From NCBI RefSeq assembly GCF_900176005.1, contig NZ_LT838272.1, positions 2,933,587-2,997,586 of the forward strand: a stretch of DNA of 64,000 bases, in the 5' to 3' direction. Position 1 is the stretch's first letter, and every line of letters starts with the position of its first letter. This DNA comes from Thermanaeromonas toyohensis ToBE (GTDB taxonomy: Bacteria; Bacillota; DSM-521; Neomoorellales; Neomoorellaceae). This document shows positions 27,171 to 34,533 of this stretch, piece after piece. The notes beneath the pieces were generated by a model that was not told where the DNA came from, ran no database searches, and worked only from the letters and a program-made list of their open reading frames with translations. The position numbers were made by a program, and so were the translations under genes.

Positions 27171-28423
27171 GCTGCGGCCTTCCTGCACTTTTTAGCCACC
27201 GGGGCCAGCACAGACGGCCGCAAGTATACCACCTTCCGGGGCAGGTCTCGGCCTTCAGTAAAGCGGCCGTTCACCGCCAAGTCCAGTATGCCCGAAGCAC
27301 CTACTACGTCCCGGTGAACCCCGCTGAAGCCGCAGTTCCCGCACCGGAACACCCGGCCGCTCTGCTTCGTATAGTGGCCGCAAACAGGGCATGTGCCGGA
27401 AGTACTGCCTTCTTTGATTTGTTCCAGGGCAATGCCATGCCGATTCAGCTTGTACCCGAGAAAGTCGCGCAGCCGTCCAAAGTCCCACTGGTGCATCCGC
27501 TGGTTGTGGTAGCGGCCACAGTCCTGCTTCCTTACACCTTGAGGGTCGCCAATGTAGACCTTCTTCATCCCGCGCTCCACGCACCAGTCGACCGCCATTT
27601 TCGTGATGGCGTGCTCCACGTGGGATATCTGGGCCTCTACCCAGTTCAAGAACCTGTACTTCGCCTCAAGGAGCTTCCTCCAGCGGTTGGAGCCCTTCTT
27701 GCAGCGGGAAAGGGCCTTCTGAAATTTCCTCAAAGTCTTGTTGCGCAGGCGGTGCAGCGACCGCAGGTGCCCCCCGCTGATGACCAGGGCTTCCTTACCG
27801 TCAGTCAAGGTTAGGGCGTGGACTTCACCGGGGTCGGCTGCCGCCACGATGTCCCCCTGTACTTTCTCCAGGGCGGGCTTCACCACCGCTATGTGCAGCC
27901 AGTACCCGTTGCGGCGCCACACTAGCTGGACCTGCTTTATCTTCAGCCCCTTCAGCCTTTCGGGTAGCTTTACTTTAAGCGGGGGCTTCTTCCAGCCGTT
28001 GGACAGCCTGAGATAGCCATCTTCTGCGGTAATACCAGTGACCTTCCAGGTGGGAGTAAAATACCGCTTCAGCCGCCAGGGGTAGCGCCATTCCGTATGG
28101 CCTTCTTTATGCAGCTTCTTCGTCCTCTCCCAGCATTCGTAGTAGGTCTCAACGATGGCCTGTACGTCTTGGGAGTGAACTTCGAATCTTCCCTTCAGGA
28201 ACTCCTTCATCATGGCTTCGTCTATCCAGATGCCGTACCTTAGCCAGAAGAGGCGGTGGATGGTCATCACGGTATTCCATACCCTGGCGGATTCTCTCTG
28301 GATTTCCCTGGCTAGTACCTCTTCCTCAGGCTTTAACCGGAGGGGTATTTTTTCTACCAATACATCACCTTCTGGCTTGGTTATACCTTTTTTAGCTAAG
28401 GTGCTGTTCTTTAACCAGCTCAT
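27164..28423 (-). CDS. tnpB: TnpB, RNA-guided nuclease of IS200/IS605 (IS605 OrfB)
   Basis: A 419-residue TnpB. The RuvC-like site has D197 in AAADPGEVHAL and D372 in VHRDVVGASGIL. A C4 zinc ribbon (C345, C348, C361, C364) lies between. The usual RuvC-II Glu is absent: the strand reads VYIGDPQGVR (D293), with a glutamate 45 residues later (E338 in IKEGSTSGTCP). The last motif also differs from the usual DxNAAxNI. The ATG overlaps the tnpA stop by 4 bp. TnpB proteins are RNA-guided DNases that help retain the element. The frame is intact, so this one may still be active although tnpA is broken. Confidence 0.92.
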   Translation of the reverse strand: MSWLKNSTLAKKGITKPEGDVLVEKIPLRLKPEEEVLAREIQRESARVWNTVMTIHRLFWLRYGIWIDEAMMKEFLKGRFEVHSQDVQAIVETYYECWERTKKLHKEGHTEWRYPWRLKRYFTPTWKVTGITAEDGYLRLSNGWKKPPLKVKLPERLKGLKIKQVQLVWRRNGYWLHIAVVKPALEKVQGDIVAAADPGEVHALTLTDGKEALVISGGHLRSLHRLRNKTLRKFQKALSRCKKGSNRWRKLLEAKYRFLNWVEAQISHVEHAITKMAVDWCVERGMKKVYIGDPQGVRKQDCGRYHNQRMHQWDFGRLRDFLGYKLNRHGIALEQIKEGSTSGTCPVCGHYTKQSGRVFRCGNCGFSGVHRDVVGASGILDLAVNGRFTEGRDLPRKVVYLRPSVLAPVAKKCRKAAAA

Positions 28424-28776
28424 CTTCTTTTTACCTCCTTCCGGGGAGACTTCTGTTTCTCAATGTACCTGCAGATGGTTTCGGCGGTGACATTACCAGC
28501 AGTGCCGATATAATAGCCCCTGCTCCAGAAGCCGCTGCCCCAGAAGTACTTCTTTTTTAGACCTGGGAACGTGGCAAATACCCTATTAGCGGTGATACTT
28601 TTGAGCTGCTTGACGATCTCTGTTGGAGCCACGGTTGGGGGAGCAGAGAGGAAAATATGCAGGTGGTCAGGCATGGTTTCCATCTGGATCAGGTCATAAC
28701 CGTAAGCGTCGCATATCTCCTGTACCGCTCTTGTGATCGTTTCAGCAATACTCCCTGTAATTACGCCCCCTTCATC
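28420..28776 (-). pseudogene. tnpA: 5'-truncated tnpA (Y1 HUH transposase of IS200/IS605)
   Basis: An open frame of about 119 codons runs without a proper start from an in-frame TAG (28777-28779). It carries the HUH motif in MPDHLHIFLSA and the later blocks 'KKKYFWGSGFWSRGYYIGTAG' and 'ICRYIEKQ', where the nucleophilic Tyr of the family lies. The first 15-25 residues of a normal TnpA are missing and the left-end hairpin directly abuts the break. An internal ATG at 28683 could give an 87-residue piece, which would begin just before the HUH motif and is unlikely to work. Confidence 0.85.
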
Positions 28777-28796
28777 CTACCCCACAAGGGGGTAGG
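28776..28796. repeat. left-end hairpin of the IS200/IS605 element
   Basis: CCTACCCC (28776-28783) and GGGGTAGG (28789-28796) form 8-bp perfect arms with a 5-nt loop. The hairpin lies at the upstream end of the damaged tnpA and 17 bp from the N-terminal synthetase remnant, as expected for the left-end palindrome bound by TnpA. Confidence 0.75.
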
Positions 28797-28813
28797 TTTT
28801 CGGGGACCGGTTT

Positions 28814-28927
28814 CTATAAACTGGCATAAGCGTCGATCCATTTAACCAGCTCACCATAGGTAACTTGCTGTCCGTAATAGGATAAAGCCGGGTGATTGGT
28901 TAGATTTTGATGCCGTTGCGGCAATTG
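28814..28927 (-). pseudogene. N-terminal remnant of the disrupted acyl-CoA synthetase
   Basis: A 37-codon stretch between in-frame stops reads like the beginning of an acyl-CoA synthetase: LPQRHQNLTNHPALSYYG followed by QQVTYGELVKWIDAYASL. The 'pAL.yyg..iTY.EL' motif is typical. It lies on the same strand as the C-terminal remnant at 26699-26971, on the far side of the IS element. An in-frame TAG (28928-28930) removes the natural start, so the fragment has also decayed. Confidence 0.75.
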
Positions 28928-28930
28928 CTA

Positions 28931-29554
28931 GAGCAGCATAATTTTCTATTTCCTCCATATATTTGTCTGGTATTTTATGGATACCATATTTTCAAATCAG
29001 GCCTATAAAAACTTCACCGTAAATCCGGTTTCTCCTGCCCACGGGGAAAATATTTACCAAGGCTCCTAGTGATGGATTTGAGCTACCAGAGGGAGGTCAA
29101 GCCCGTTTTGTTAATAAGACAATACACTGAGGAATTCAAAGAGCAAATTTCGGTACCGAGGTAGGCGTTCTACGATGAATTTCAGCGAAATAATGCGAGC
29201 CGTGGCGTGTTGGTCGTTTAAGTCCAAATTATTGGGGGACAGTACAACATCACCCCTTGTACTAAAACACAGATTAATACCCAGCCTGCGCCTCTTACTG
29301 AACTCAATGAAAAAGCGGGTACTACTTCAATTCGTAGGCCCGCTCAAGACCATCCATGGCGTAAGCCATGGAAACCCCGCACACCTTATTAGAGCCACTT
29401 CTACTCTGACAGAATCACAAACGAACAGAATTACTAGTATATCAATGTCAACTGCCGCTGTCAGTTTAAGCCCGATGTCCCCCTGCTCAAGCAGGAAGAA
29501 CCTTCTCCCCATTGCCCCTAATCCGGCCGCGCTATCGAGCTCTATGAGAGCTTG
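28931..29554. other. gene-free stretch with transposase debris
   Basis: No intact gene was recognised. It holds the IS3-like OrfA remnant at 29111-29149. Beyond it the plus strand reads short in-frame pieces broken by stops, one of them (ending near 29373) with a 'DHPWRKPWKP' stretch that looks transposase-like. A 7-bp palindrome CCATGGC-gtaa-GCCATGG lies at 29354-29371. The base composition is AT-richer than the core genes to the left. It looks like decayed mobile DNA. Confidence 0.5.
29111..29149 (+). pseudogene. remnant of an IS3-family OrfA transposase N-terminus
   Basis: Thirteen codons read LIRQYTEEFKEQI, matching the very conserved start of IS3-family OrfA ('RQYTeEFKeqiV'), then lose similarity and meet a TAG. 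Only the N-terminal tip remains. The identity rests on this one motif. Confidence 0.5.
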
Positions 29555-30271
29555 TCACTCTACTTTAGGGAGTTCTAAAGAACCCTTTCCCACTCGTCGC
29601 TGTTTTCTCTTGTTCTCTACCACTCCCCACGCTACAACCATTATGCCCGCGAGAACTGGAATAACCCCGACCAGCATAACTCCTATGTGCTCTGCCAGTG
29701 CTAGCCCCCCATCATGAAAAATCATCTTAAATGCCGTATGTGCCAGTACACCAGCACCAACGTAAATTATAAGCGGATATTTGTTCATCAAACTTGCCAA
29801 CCAGTTGCTTCCCGCAACTAATATAGGTATACTCAACGCTAGCCCAAATATAACCAACCAGACATTGCCATGAGCCGCCCCTGCTACTCCCATAACGTTA
29901 TCAAAAGCCATAGAAAGGTCAGCCACAATTATGGTAACTACCGCACTCCAGAAACGCGTGCTCGAAGCCACTTTTTCTTCCTCTTCTTCCTGCTTCACTA
30001 ACTTCCATGTGATAAAAAGTAGGATAGCTCCACCGATGGCGCTGAGGTAAGGTATCTTTAAAAGTAGAGTGGCTATAGCTGTGAGTATCACTCGCAATAA
30101 AATAGCCCCACCCGCCCCTATAATTGCTGCGGTCTTCCTTTGTTCCACTGGAAGGTCCTTTATGGCCAGGCCAATCACAGCAGCATTATCGCCAGATAAA
30201 GCTAAATCTATTATCACTATGGCCAGTACAGCATAAAGGAAGGATCCTACGTTTGTTAATGCATACCCCAT
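29555..30271 (-). CDS. TerC family membrane protein, YjbE-like
   Basis: A 238-residue polytopic protein of the TerC family, YjbE branch. It carries two acidic membrane motifs, ALSGDNAAVIGLA near residue 25 and ADLSMAFDNVMGVA near residue 122, and a charged EEEEE linker near residue 93. TerC/YjbE proteins handle metal ions; some export Mn2+ to metallate secreted proteins. The ATG at 30271 has GGAGGTG about 11 nt upstream. Relatives are often controlled by a yybP-ykoY Mn2+ riboswitch, but I could not find its conserved pieces here. The gene stands alone inside the debris region. Confidence 0.88.
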   Translation of the reverse strand: MGYALTNVGSFLYAVLAIVIIDLALSGDNAAVIGLAIKDLPVEQRKTAAIIGAGGAILLRVILTAIATLLLKIPYLSAIGGAILLFITWKLVKQEEEEEKVASSTRFWSAVVTIIVADLSMAFDNVMGVAGAAHGNVWLVIFGLALSIPILVAGSNWLASLMNKYPLIIYVGAGVLAHTAFKMIFHDGGLALAEHIGVMLVGVIPVLAGIMVVAWGVVENKRKQRRVGKGSLELPKVE

Positions 30272-30300
30272 TGAAGCTTGTCCACCTCCGCTTTGTGCTT

Positions 30301-30324
30301 GGCGCTGCGCCTCCCCTTACGGGG
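30301..30324 (-). promoter_or_regulatory. two adjacent hairpins in the terC-like gene leader
   Basis: On the minus strand the leader carries CCCCGTAAGGGG (30313-30324) and then GGCGCAGCGCC (30301-30311), ending 30 nt before the start codon and just upstream of the ribosome binding site. They could influence translation or be a decayed terminator. No T-tract follows, and no known riboswitch fold was recognised. Confidence 0.4.
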
Positions 30325-31166
30325 AATGGATACCTTCTTGACACCCAGCCACTCTATACCTCCAATTGGATATCCATCTTATACCGATACATGTAAATTG
30401 ACCGCTCCCTTTATACGTTAAATTGGACCCTAATCTTATAGGTCATTGTCCCGATTCTAGAAATTACACCTACCCTGGCCCTTAGTACAGATATCTCGAG
30501 GCATAACTCCAATTTCAGTTTTGTTTGGGTTTTGCCGGAAATGACTTATGCCATGGCGAAGAAATCAAGGCAGGGACAATAAATACCTGTTTAGGTCTAA
30601 ATAATTTGCTTCACCTTTTATATTCTAGATCAATATCTTAGCCCGCTACTTTACTCGCTACCTAAGTTTGTCAATAGTAATAATTCCGACTCTCCCCTGT
30701 TTTACAGTGAAAAATGCGCCCGTGGGCCCTTCACCGCCTATCTTAACTTGGGACACACCAACACCTTTCCGCTCATCAGCCCATGGATCAATTTCATAAG
30801 TTCGTCGCCCTAAATCCTCTAATCTACCCGGCACCATGACGAAAGCGAGCAATACCAACGACAAATGTAAATGCGGCCTGCCGGTACGCCGCTCAGAGTG
30901 GGTACCGGAACGTAGTGGACCCGCGGCGGTAGCTACTAATACCAATAGTCCTTTTCCAGCATTACAACTTCAGGCACAAGCATGCCCTCCTATGTCGGCT
31001 TTTAACTAACTTTTGACCAATAATTTCGTAGTTTTCAGCTGTGACTTTGAGCAATGTCCACGATATGACTCCTTCCCGTGCCAAGAGCATCGATGCCCTC
31101 GGATAAAAAGAAGACACGCCTCACATAAACAGCATTGACTAGTCGGTGTCATACCTTCGATACGTT
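30325..31166. other. long gene-poor stretch, no gene assigned
   Basis: An 842-bp stretch in which I can assign nothing. A 95-codon open frame on the minus strand (30658-30945) lacks a ribosome binding site and reads as low-similarity sequence. Near 31000-31060 another minus-strand frame ('LLKVTAENYEIIGQKLVKSR') looks protein-like but is soon broken. It probably contains decayed coding sequence from the left flank of the catabolic island. Confidence 0.4.
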
Positions 31167-32213
31167 TTATATTGTAAGGAGAGGTTCCAGCCCTTCATAC
31201 TCTCCTAGGTTGGCCAATTCCCTTATAACTTCCTCAGGAACTGGAATACCCGTCCGCAATCTTTCCTGCTCTATATTGAACTCTATCTCACCAGGTAAAT
31301 ATATCCTCTCGCATCCTTCAGCTAAATCAGAACTTTTTACTTGAGCTATCAATTGGGCAAGTCGGTGCTTAAACTCGTTTAAAGGCATAATACCTTCAAT
31401 ATTAATGCACCCTACAAAGTGCCCCACACCTTGTGGTCCTGTGAAATCATATATCTGCCGTACATCTCGCCCGAACAGCGAACCAGATAAAACCCCAGAC
31501 AACACCTCAACCATAAAAGCCAAGCAATATCCTTTGTGGCTTCCAACGGGCAATAAGATTCCGTCCAGCGCCTCCAGTGGATCTTCTGTCGGCCGACCTA
31601 ACTTGTCTAAAGCCCAGCCCGGAGGTATCTTCTTGCCCTGTTTCGCCATCGCCCTTATTTTATCTCTGGCTACCACAGTAGTGGACATATCCATGACAAT
31701 GGGAAAGCCTAAGTCCGACGGTACAGCACAAGCAATGGGATTTGTACCTAGGGTCAAGGTTGTACCGCCCCATGGAGGCATGGCTGGCGCTGTATTTGTA
31801 AAGACAAACCCTATCATCCCTTTTTCCGAAGCTTGCATCGCTAACAGACTAGCCGCTCCAAAATTGTTACTGTTTCTTATAGCTGCTGCAGCAATACCTG
31901 TCTCTTTTGCTCGCTTGATGCACCAATCCATGGCTTCCTTACCAACTACCTGGCCGAAGCCATTGTCACCATCTACCAAAGCCAGAGAGCCGACCTCCGA
32001 CACCACTCTAATTCTAGCATGGGTATTAATAAGCCCTTGTTTCGCTCGCTTCACATAAGTCGGTAGCCTCATAATACCATGGGAGTCAATTCCCCGCAGG
32101 CTAGCACGTACCAGGAACGTCGCTACGGTTTTTGCATCGCTTTCCGTCGCACCAACTCTAATTAATGCTTCAACAGCAAACTTTTCTAAACGGGATGCTT
32201 CTACAGATTTCAC
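31167..32213 (-). CDS. Ldh2-family malate/lactate-type 2-hydroxyacid dehydrogenase
   Basis: A 348-residue NAD(P)-dependent oxidoreductase of the Ldh2/ureidoglycolate dehydrogenase family. Conserved blocks: 'ASLRGIDSHGIMRLP' (residues 36-50), 'NSNNFGAASLLAMQA', 'PPWGGTTLTLGTNPIACAVPS', 'DMSTTVVARDKIRAMAKQGKKIP' and 'PVGSHKGYCLAFMVEVLSG'. Members oxidise or reduce malate, lactate, (R)-sulfolactate, ureidoglycolate or diketogulonate, and the sequence alone does not choose. It is the last gene of the tctBAC run, 24 bp after a SerA-type dehydrogenase. The pair could interconvert the two enantiomers of one hydroxy acid through the keto acid. Confidence 0.85.
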   Translation of the reverse strand: MKSVEASRLEKFAVEALIRVGATESDAKTVATFLVRASLRGIDSHGIMRLPTYVKRAKQGLINTHARIRVVSEVGSLALVDGDNGFGQVVGKEAMDWCIKRAKETGIAAAAIRNSNNFGAASLLAMQASEKGMIGFVFTNTAPAMPPWGGTTLTLGTNPIACAVPSDLGFPIVMDMSTTVVARDKIRAMAKQGKKIPPGWALDKLGRPTEDPLEALDGILLPVGSHKGYCLAFMVEVLSGVLSGSLFGRDVRQIYDFTGPQGVGHFVGCINIEGIMPLNEFKHRLAQLIAQVKSSDLAEGCERIYLPGEIEFNIEQERLRTGIPVPEEVIRELANLGEYEGLEPLLTI

Positions 32214-32237
32214 AATTGCGTTCCTCCCACTCTAGCA

Positions 32238-33179
32238 TTAGGTTTCGACCCAGTTGACAGGATTAAGTGGAACTTGACCATTCAGAACTCTGACCACATC
32301 ATCGCAAACAGTCTTTACAATCTTTTCTTGAACTTCTCTGGTCATCGCTGCAATGTGCGGTGTTCCAATAACGTTTGGCAACTTTAACAGCGGATCGTCA
32401 GGTGAGGGCGGCTCATTATCAAATACATCTATCGCAGCACCAGCTAGTCTTTTTTCCTTTAGAGCTGACAATAAAGCATATTTTTCCACAATCTCGCTTC
32501 TCGCAGCATTGATAAGAAACGCTGAAGATTTGACTATTCTCAGTTCCTTTTCACCGATTAGGCCTCTCGTTTCCCTGTTTAGAGGCAGGTGAAGAGTTAT
32601 AATATCAGCCTCTTTCAAAAGGGTATTAAGGTCAACTAATTCCACGCCATATTGTAGGAACTTTTCTTCTGAGACATAGGGATCATAGGCAATCACTCTC
32701 ATCTCAAACCCGCTTATTTTCCGTGCAACCCTCTGGCCTATATTTCCAAATCCCACTATTCCTAAGCACTTTCCTTTAAGTTCCATCCCCAACAAGCTCT
32801 CTCTCCTCCACTCACCAGCCTTAATTTGTTCTACACCTTCGGGTATTTTTCGCGCCACAGCCAAAATAAGGCCAACTGTAAACTCCGCTACCGAATCTGC
32901 GTTAACACTCGGTACGTTAGTAACCCAAATCCCCCGTTGCGTTGCCGTTTCGACATCAATGTTATCAACTCCTACACCGTGTTTAGCTATTATCTTCAAA
33001 CGCTTGGAAGCCTCTATACACTCTCGGGTTACTTTGGCAAATTTGACTACTATCGCATCGGCATCCACAATTTCCTTCACTAAAACTTCCTGGCTAGGAT
33101 GTTCTAGGACTTTGACCTCTCCCACGGTCTGCAAAATTCTGAGACCCTCTTCCAGCAACGGCTCCGTAATTATGTGCAT
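32238..33179 (-). CDS. D-2-hydroxyacid dehydrogenase, SerA-like
   Basis: A 313-residue NAD-dependent dehydrogenase of the D-isomer-specific family. It has the Rossmann GFGNIGQRVA motif near residue 145, 'LINAARSEIV' containing the substrate Arg, 'DVFDNEPP' with the catalytic Glu, and 'TPHIAAMT' with the catalytic His. It lacks the ACT regulatory domain of biosynthetic SerA, which fits a catabolic role. Candidates include glycerate, tartronate-type and (S)-sulfolactate dehydrogenases. It lies between tctC and the Ldh2-type gene, after the strong hairpin at 33238-33276. Confidence 0.85.
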   Translation of the reverse strand: MHIITEPLLEEGLRILQTVGEVKVLEHPSQEVLVKEIVDADAIVVKFAKVTRECIEASKRLKIIAKHGVGVDNIDVETATQRGIWVTNVPSVNADSVAEFTVGLILAVARKIPEGVEQIKAGEWRRESLLGMELKGKCLGIVGFGNIGQRVARKISGFEMRVIAYDPYVSEEKFLQYGVELVDLNTLLKEADIITLHLPLNRETRGLIGEKELRIVKSSAFLINAARSEIVEKYALLSALKEKRLAGAAIDVFDNEPPSPDDPLLKLPNVIGTPHIAAMTREVQEKIVKTVCDDVVRVLNGQVPLNPVNWVET

Positions 33180-33237
33180 GCGGGTTCCATCTCTCTTTCT
33201 TGTTTAACTTTCCTCGCCGATACGCATAACGGCTGTT

Positions 33238-33276
33238 GGAAGAGGGGCTTCTCTCGATCAGAAAAGCCCCTCTTCC
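33238..33276 (-). terminator. strong intercistronic hairpin, possible attenuator or 3' stabiliser
   Basis: Arms GGAAGAGGGGCTT (33238-33250) and AAGCCCCTCTTCC (33264-33276) pair perfectly over 13 bp with a 13-nt loop. It sits between the tctC stop and the SerA-like gene. Neither strand has a long T-tract after it, so complete termination is doubtful. A partial terminator or RNA-stabilising hairpin that raises tctC mRNA over the downstream genes is typical for binding-protein genes. Confidence 0.65.
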
Positions 33277-33320
33277 CTAAGGTCGTTGACAGAGCTTGAA
33301 ATAACTAGAGGTTTAGCTGG

Positions 33321-34352
33321 CTACTTCTTCTGTTGCTTTAAGCTGAACTTATTTGCTAATTCCGTATACGTGTCCTGCTCCTCCTTAAGAAATTTAGCGT
33401 ATTCGCTCCCGCTCAAGTCGAACTGCTCCAGAAGCTGAGCTTTGAGAAACTCCCGGTATTCAGGGCTATCTAGTGCCTTCTTAAAGATTTCCCTTATCTT
33501 ATCAAGTACATCTTGAGGAGTTCCCTTAGGAGCAATTATGCCCCTAGGACCATATTGGGTTACATCGTATCCAGCCTCTTTTAGAGTAGGAACTTCCGGG
33601 AAGTGCGGACTTCTCTTTTCGCCCAGTACTGCTAATGGCCTAAAATCACCAGACTTTAACAGACCTGCAAAATCGCTAGGTGCATGGCATGCAGCATCAA
33701 TATGCCCACCCAACAGCTGGCTAGCTACCTCAGCACCACCGGTGCTAGCCGTAACAATATCAAACTTGATGTTTGTCTTGTCCTTCAACTTGTACAAGCC
33801 CATTAACCAAGGACTACCGGCAGCCCCAACTCCGATTTTTAGCTTGCCCGGGTTGGCTTTGGCGTCGTTAATTAAGTCTTGGATTGTCTTATACTTACTG
33901 TCTTTGCGGACACTAATGAAACCACTTTCTGTGTTAACACCGATAACCGCCTCAAAGTCCTTATAACTTAGTTCTGAAAGTCCCATGGCATTGTTTATCG
34001 CCAGGTTCGCTGTAGCAAAGCCTATGGTATAACCATCGGGTTTAGCTTTAGCAACTTCAGTGAACCCTATATTTCCTCCTCCGCCCGGCTTGTTAACAAC
34101 GGCAACGGTTACTCCGTCCCGCTGTATTAACTCCGCGAGCTTTCTCGCCGTCTGGTCAGTTCCTCCGCCCGCAGCAAAAGGTACTATTAGGTTGATAGGT
34201 TGCTTAGGAAACTTTTCCTTGCTCACCTTCGTTTCTGACGTAGTCGAGGAGCTGGTATTGGTTTGACCTTTACCACAGCCACCAACGAGGGCCAGTACAA
34301 GCATAGTAGCTACAAGGATAGCAATATACCGCGCCTTTTCGTAAAGTTTCAT
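33321..34352 (-). CDS. tctC: tripartite tricarboxylate transporter substrate-binding lipoprotein (TctC/BUG family)
   Basis: A 343-residue lipoprotein. The signal peptide ends in a lipobox 'LALVGGC' (Cys26), then a Ser/Thr-rich linker. The mature protein has the BUG-family blocks 'PINLIVPFAAGGGTDQTAR', 'VVNKPGGGGNIG', 'GVGAAGSPWLMGLYKL', 'EVPTLKEAGYDV' and 'RGIIAPKGTPQDV'. BUG proteins bind carboxylates by two water-mediated carboxyl contacts. The ATG at 34352 has GGGAGGGGAGG upstream. It follows tctA after about 180 bp and completes a tctB-tctA-tctC transporter. Confidence 0.93.
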   Translation of the reverse strand: MKLYEKARYIAILVATMLVLALVGGCGKGQTNTSSSTTSETKVSKEKFPKQPINLIVPFAAGGGTDQTARKLAELIQRDGVTVAVVNKPGGGGNIGFTEVAKAKPDGYTIGFATANLAINNAMGLSELSYKDFEAVIGVNTESGFISVRKDSKYKTIQDLINDAKANPGKLKIGVGAAGSPWLMGLYKLKDKTNIKFDIVTASTGGAEVASQLLGGHIDAACHAPSDFAGLLKSGDFRPLAVLGEKRSPHFPEVPTLKEAGYDVTQYGPRGIIAPKGTPQDVLDKIREIFKKALDSPEYREFLKAQLLEQFDLSGSEYAKFLKEEQDTYTELANKFSLKQQKK

Positions 34353-34533
34353 AATTGTTCCTCCCCTCCCAACCTCAAATTTTTCTTTTTTGTGGGGTCC
34401 CGGTTACTCACAGAACTCAGATTATATTCGCCTACCGACTAGACCTCTACTTCATTTCATGTATCCCTCCTTCCATCCTACAGCAGCTCCCCTTTCTAAA
34501 TGGATAATATTAGACAATTCTCCTTATCCTCTA

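Larger units (their letters stand above)
26972..28810 (-). mobile_element. IS200/IS605-family insertion sequence (5'-damaged)
   Basis: The element carries tnpB (27164-28423) and a truncated tnpA (28420-28776), both on the minus strand. Subterminal hairpins lie at each end (26981-26997 and 28776-28796), and remnants of one acyl-CoA synthetase gene flank it. The exact ends are estimates: the outer boundaries lie within a few bases of 26972 and between 28797 and 28813. No terminal inverted repeats or target duplication are expected for this family. The missing start of tnpA, directly next to the left hairpin, suggests an internal deletion, so the copy cannot move by itself. Confidence 0.85.

Noticed and set aside
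27104-27814. 236-codon plus-strand frame opposite tnpB
   Set aside because: Antisense shadow of the TnpB coding sequence, without its own start signals or family motifs.
29354-29371. CCATGGC-GCCATGG palindrome as a regulatory operator
   Set aside because: It stands in transposase debris with no nearby promoter or intact gene start it could serve.
30272-30480. yybP-ykoY manganese riboswitch before the YjbE/TerC-like gene
   Set aside because: The conserved loop sequences could not be found in the right order and spacing; only simple hairpins are visible.
30658-30945. 95-codon open frame on the minus strand
   Set aside because: No ribosome binding site, no recognisable family and odd composition; likely chance or decayed sequence.
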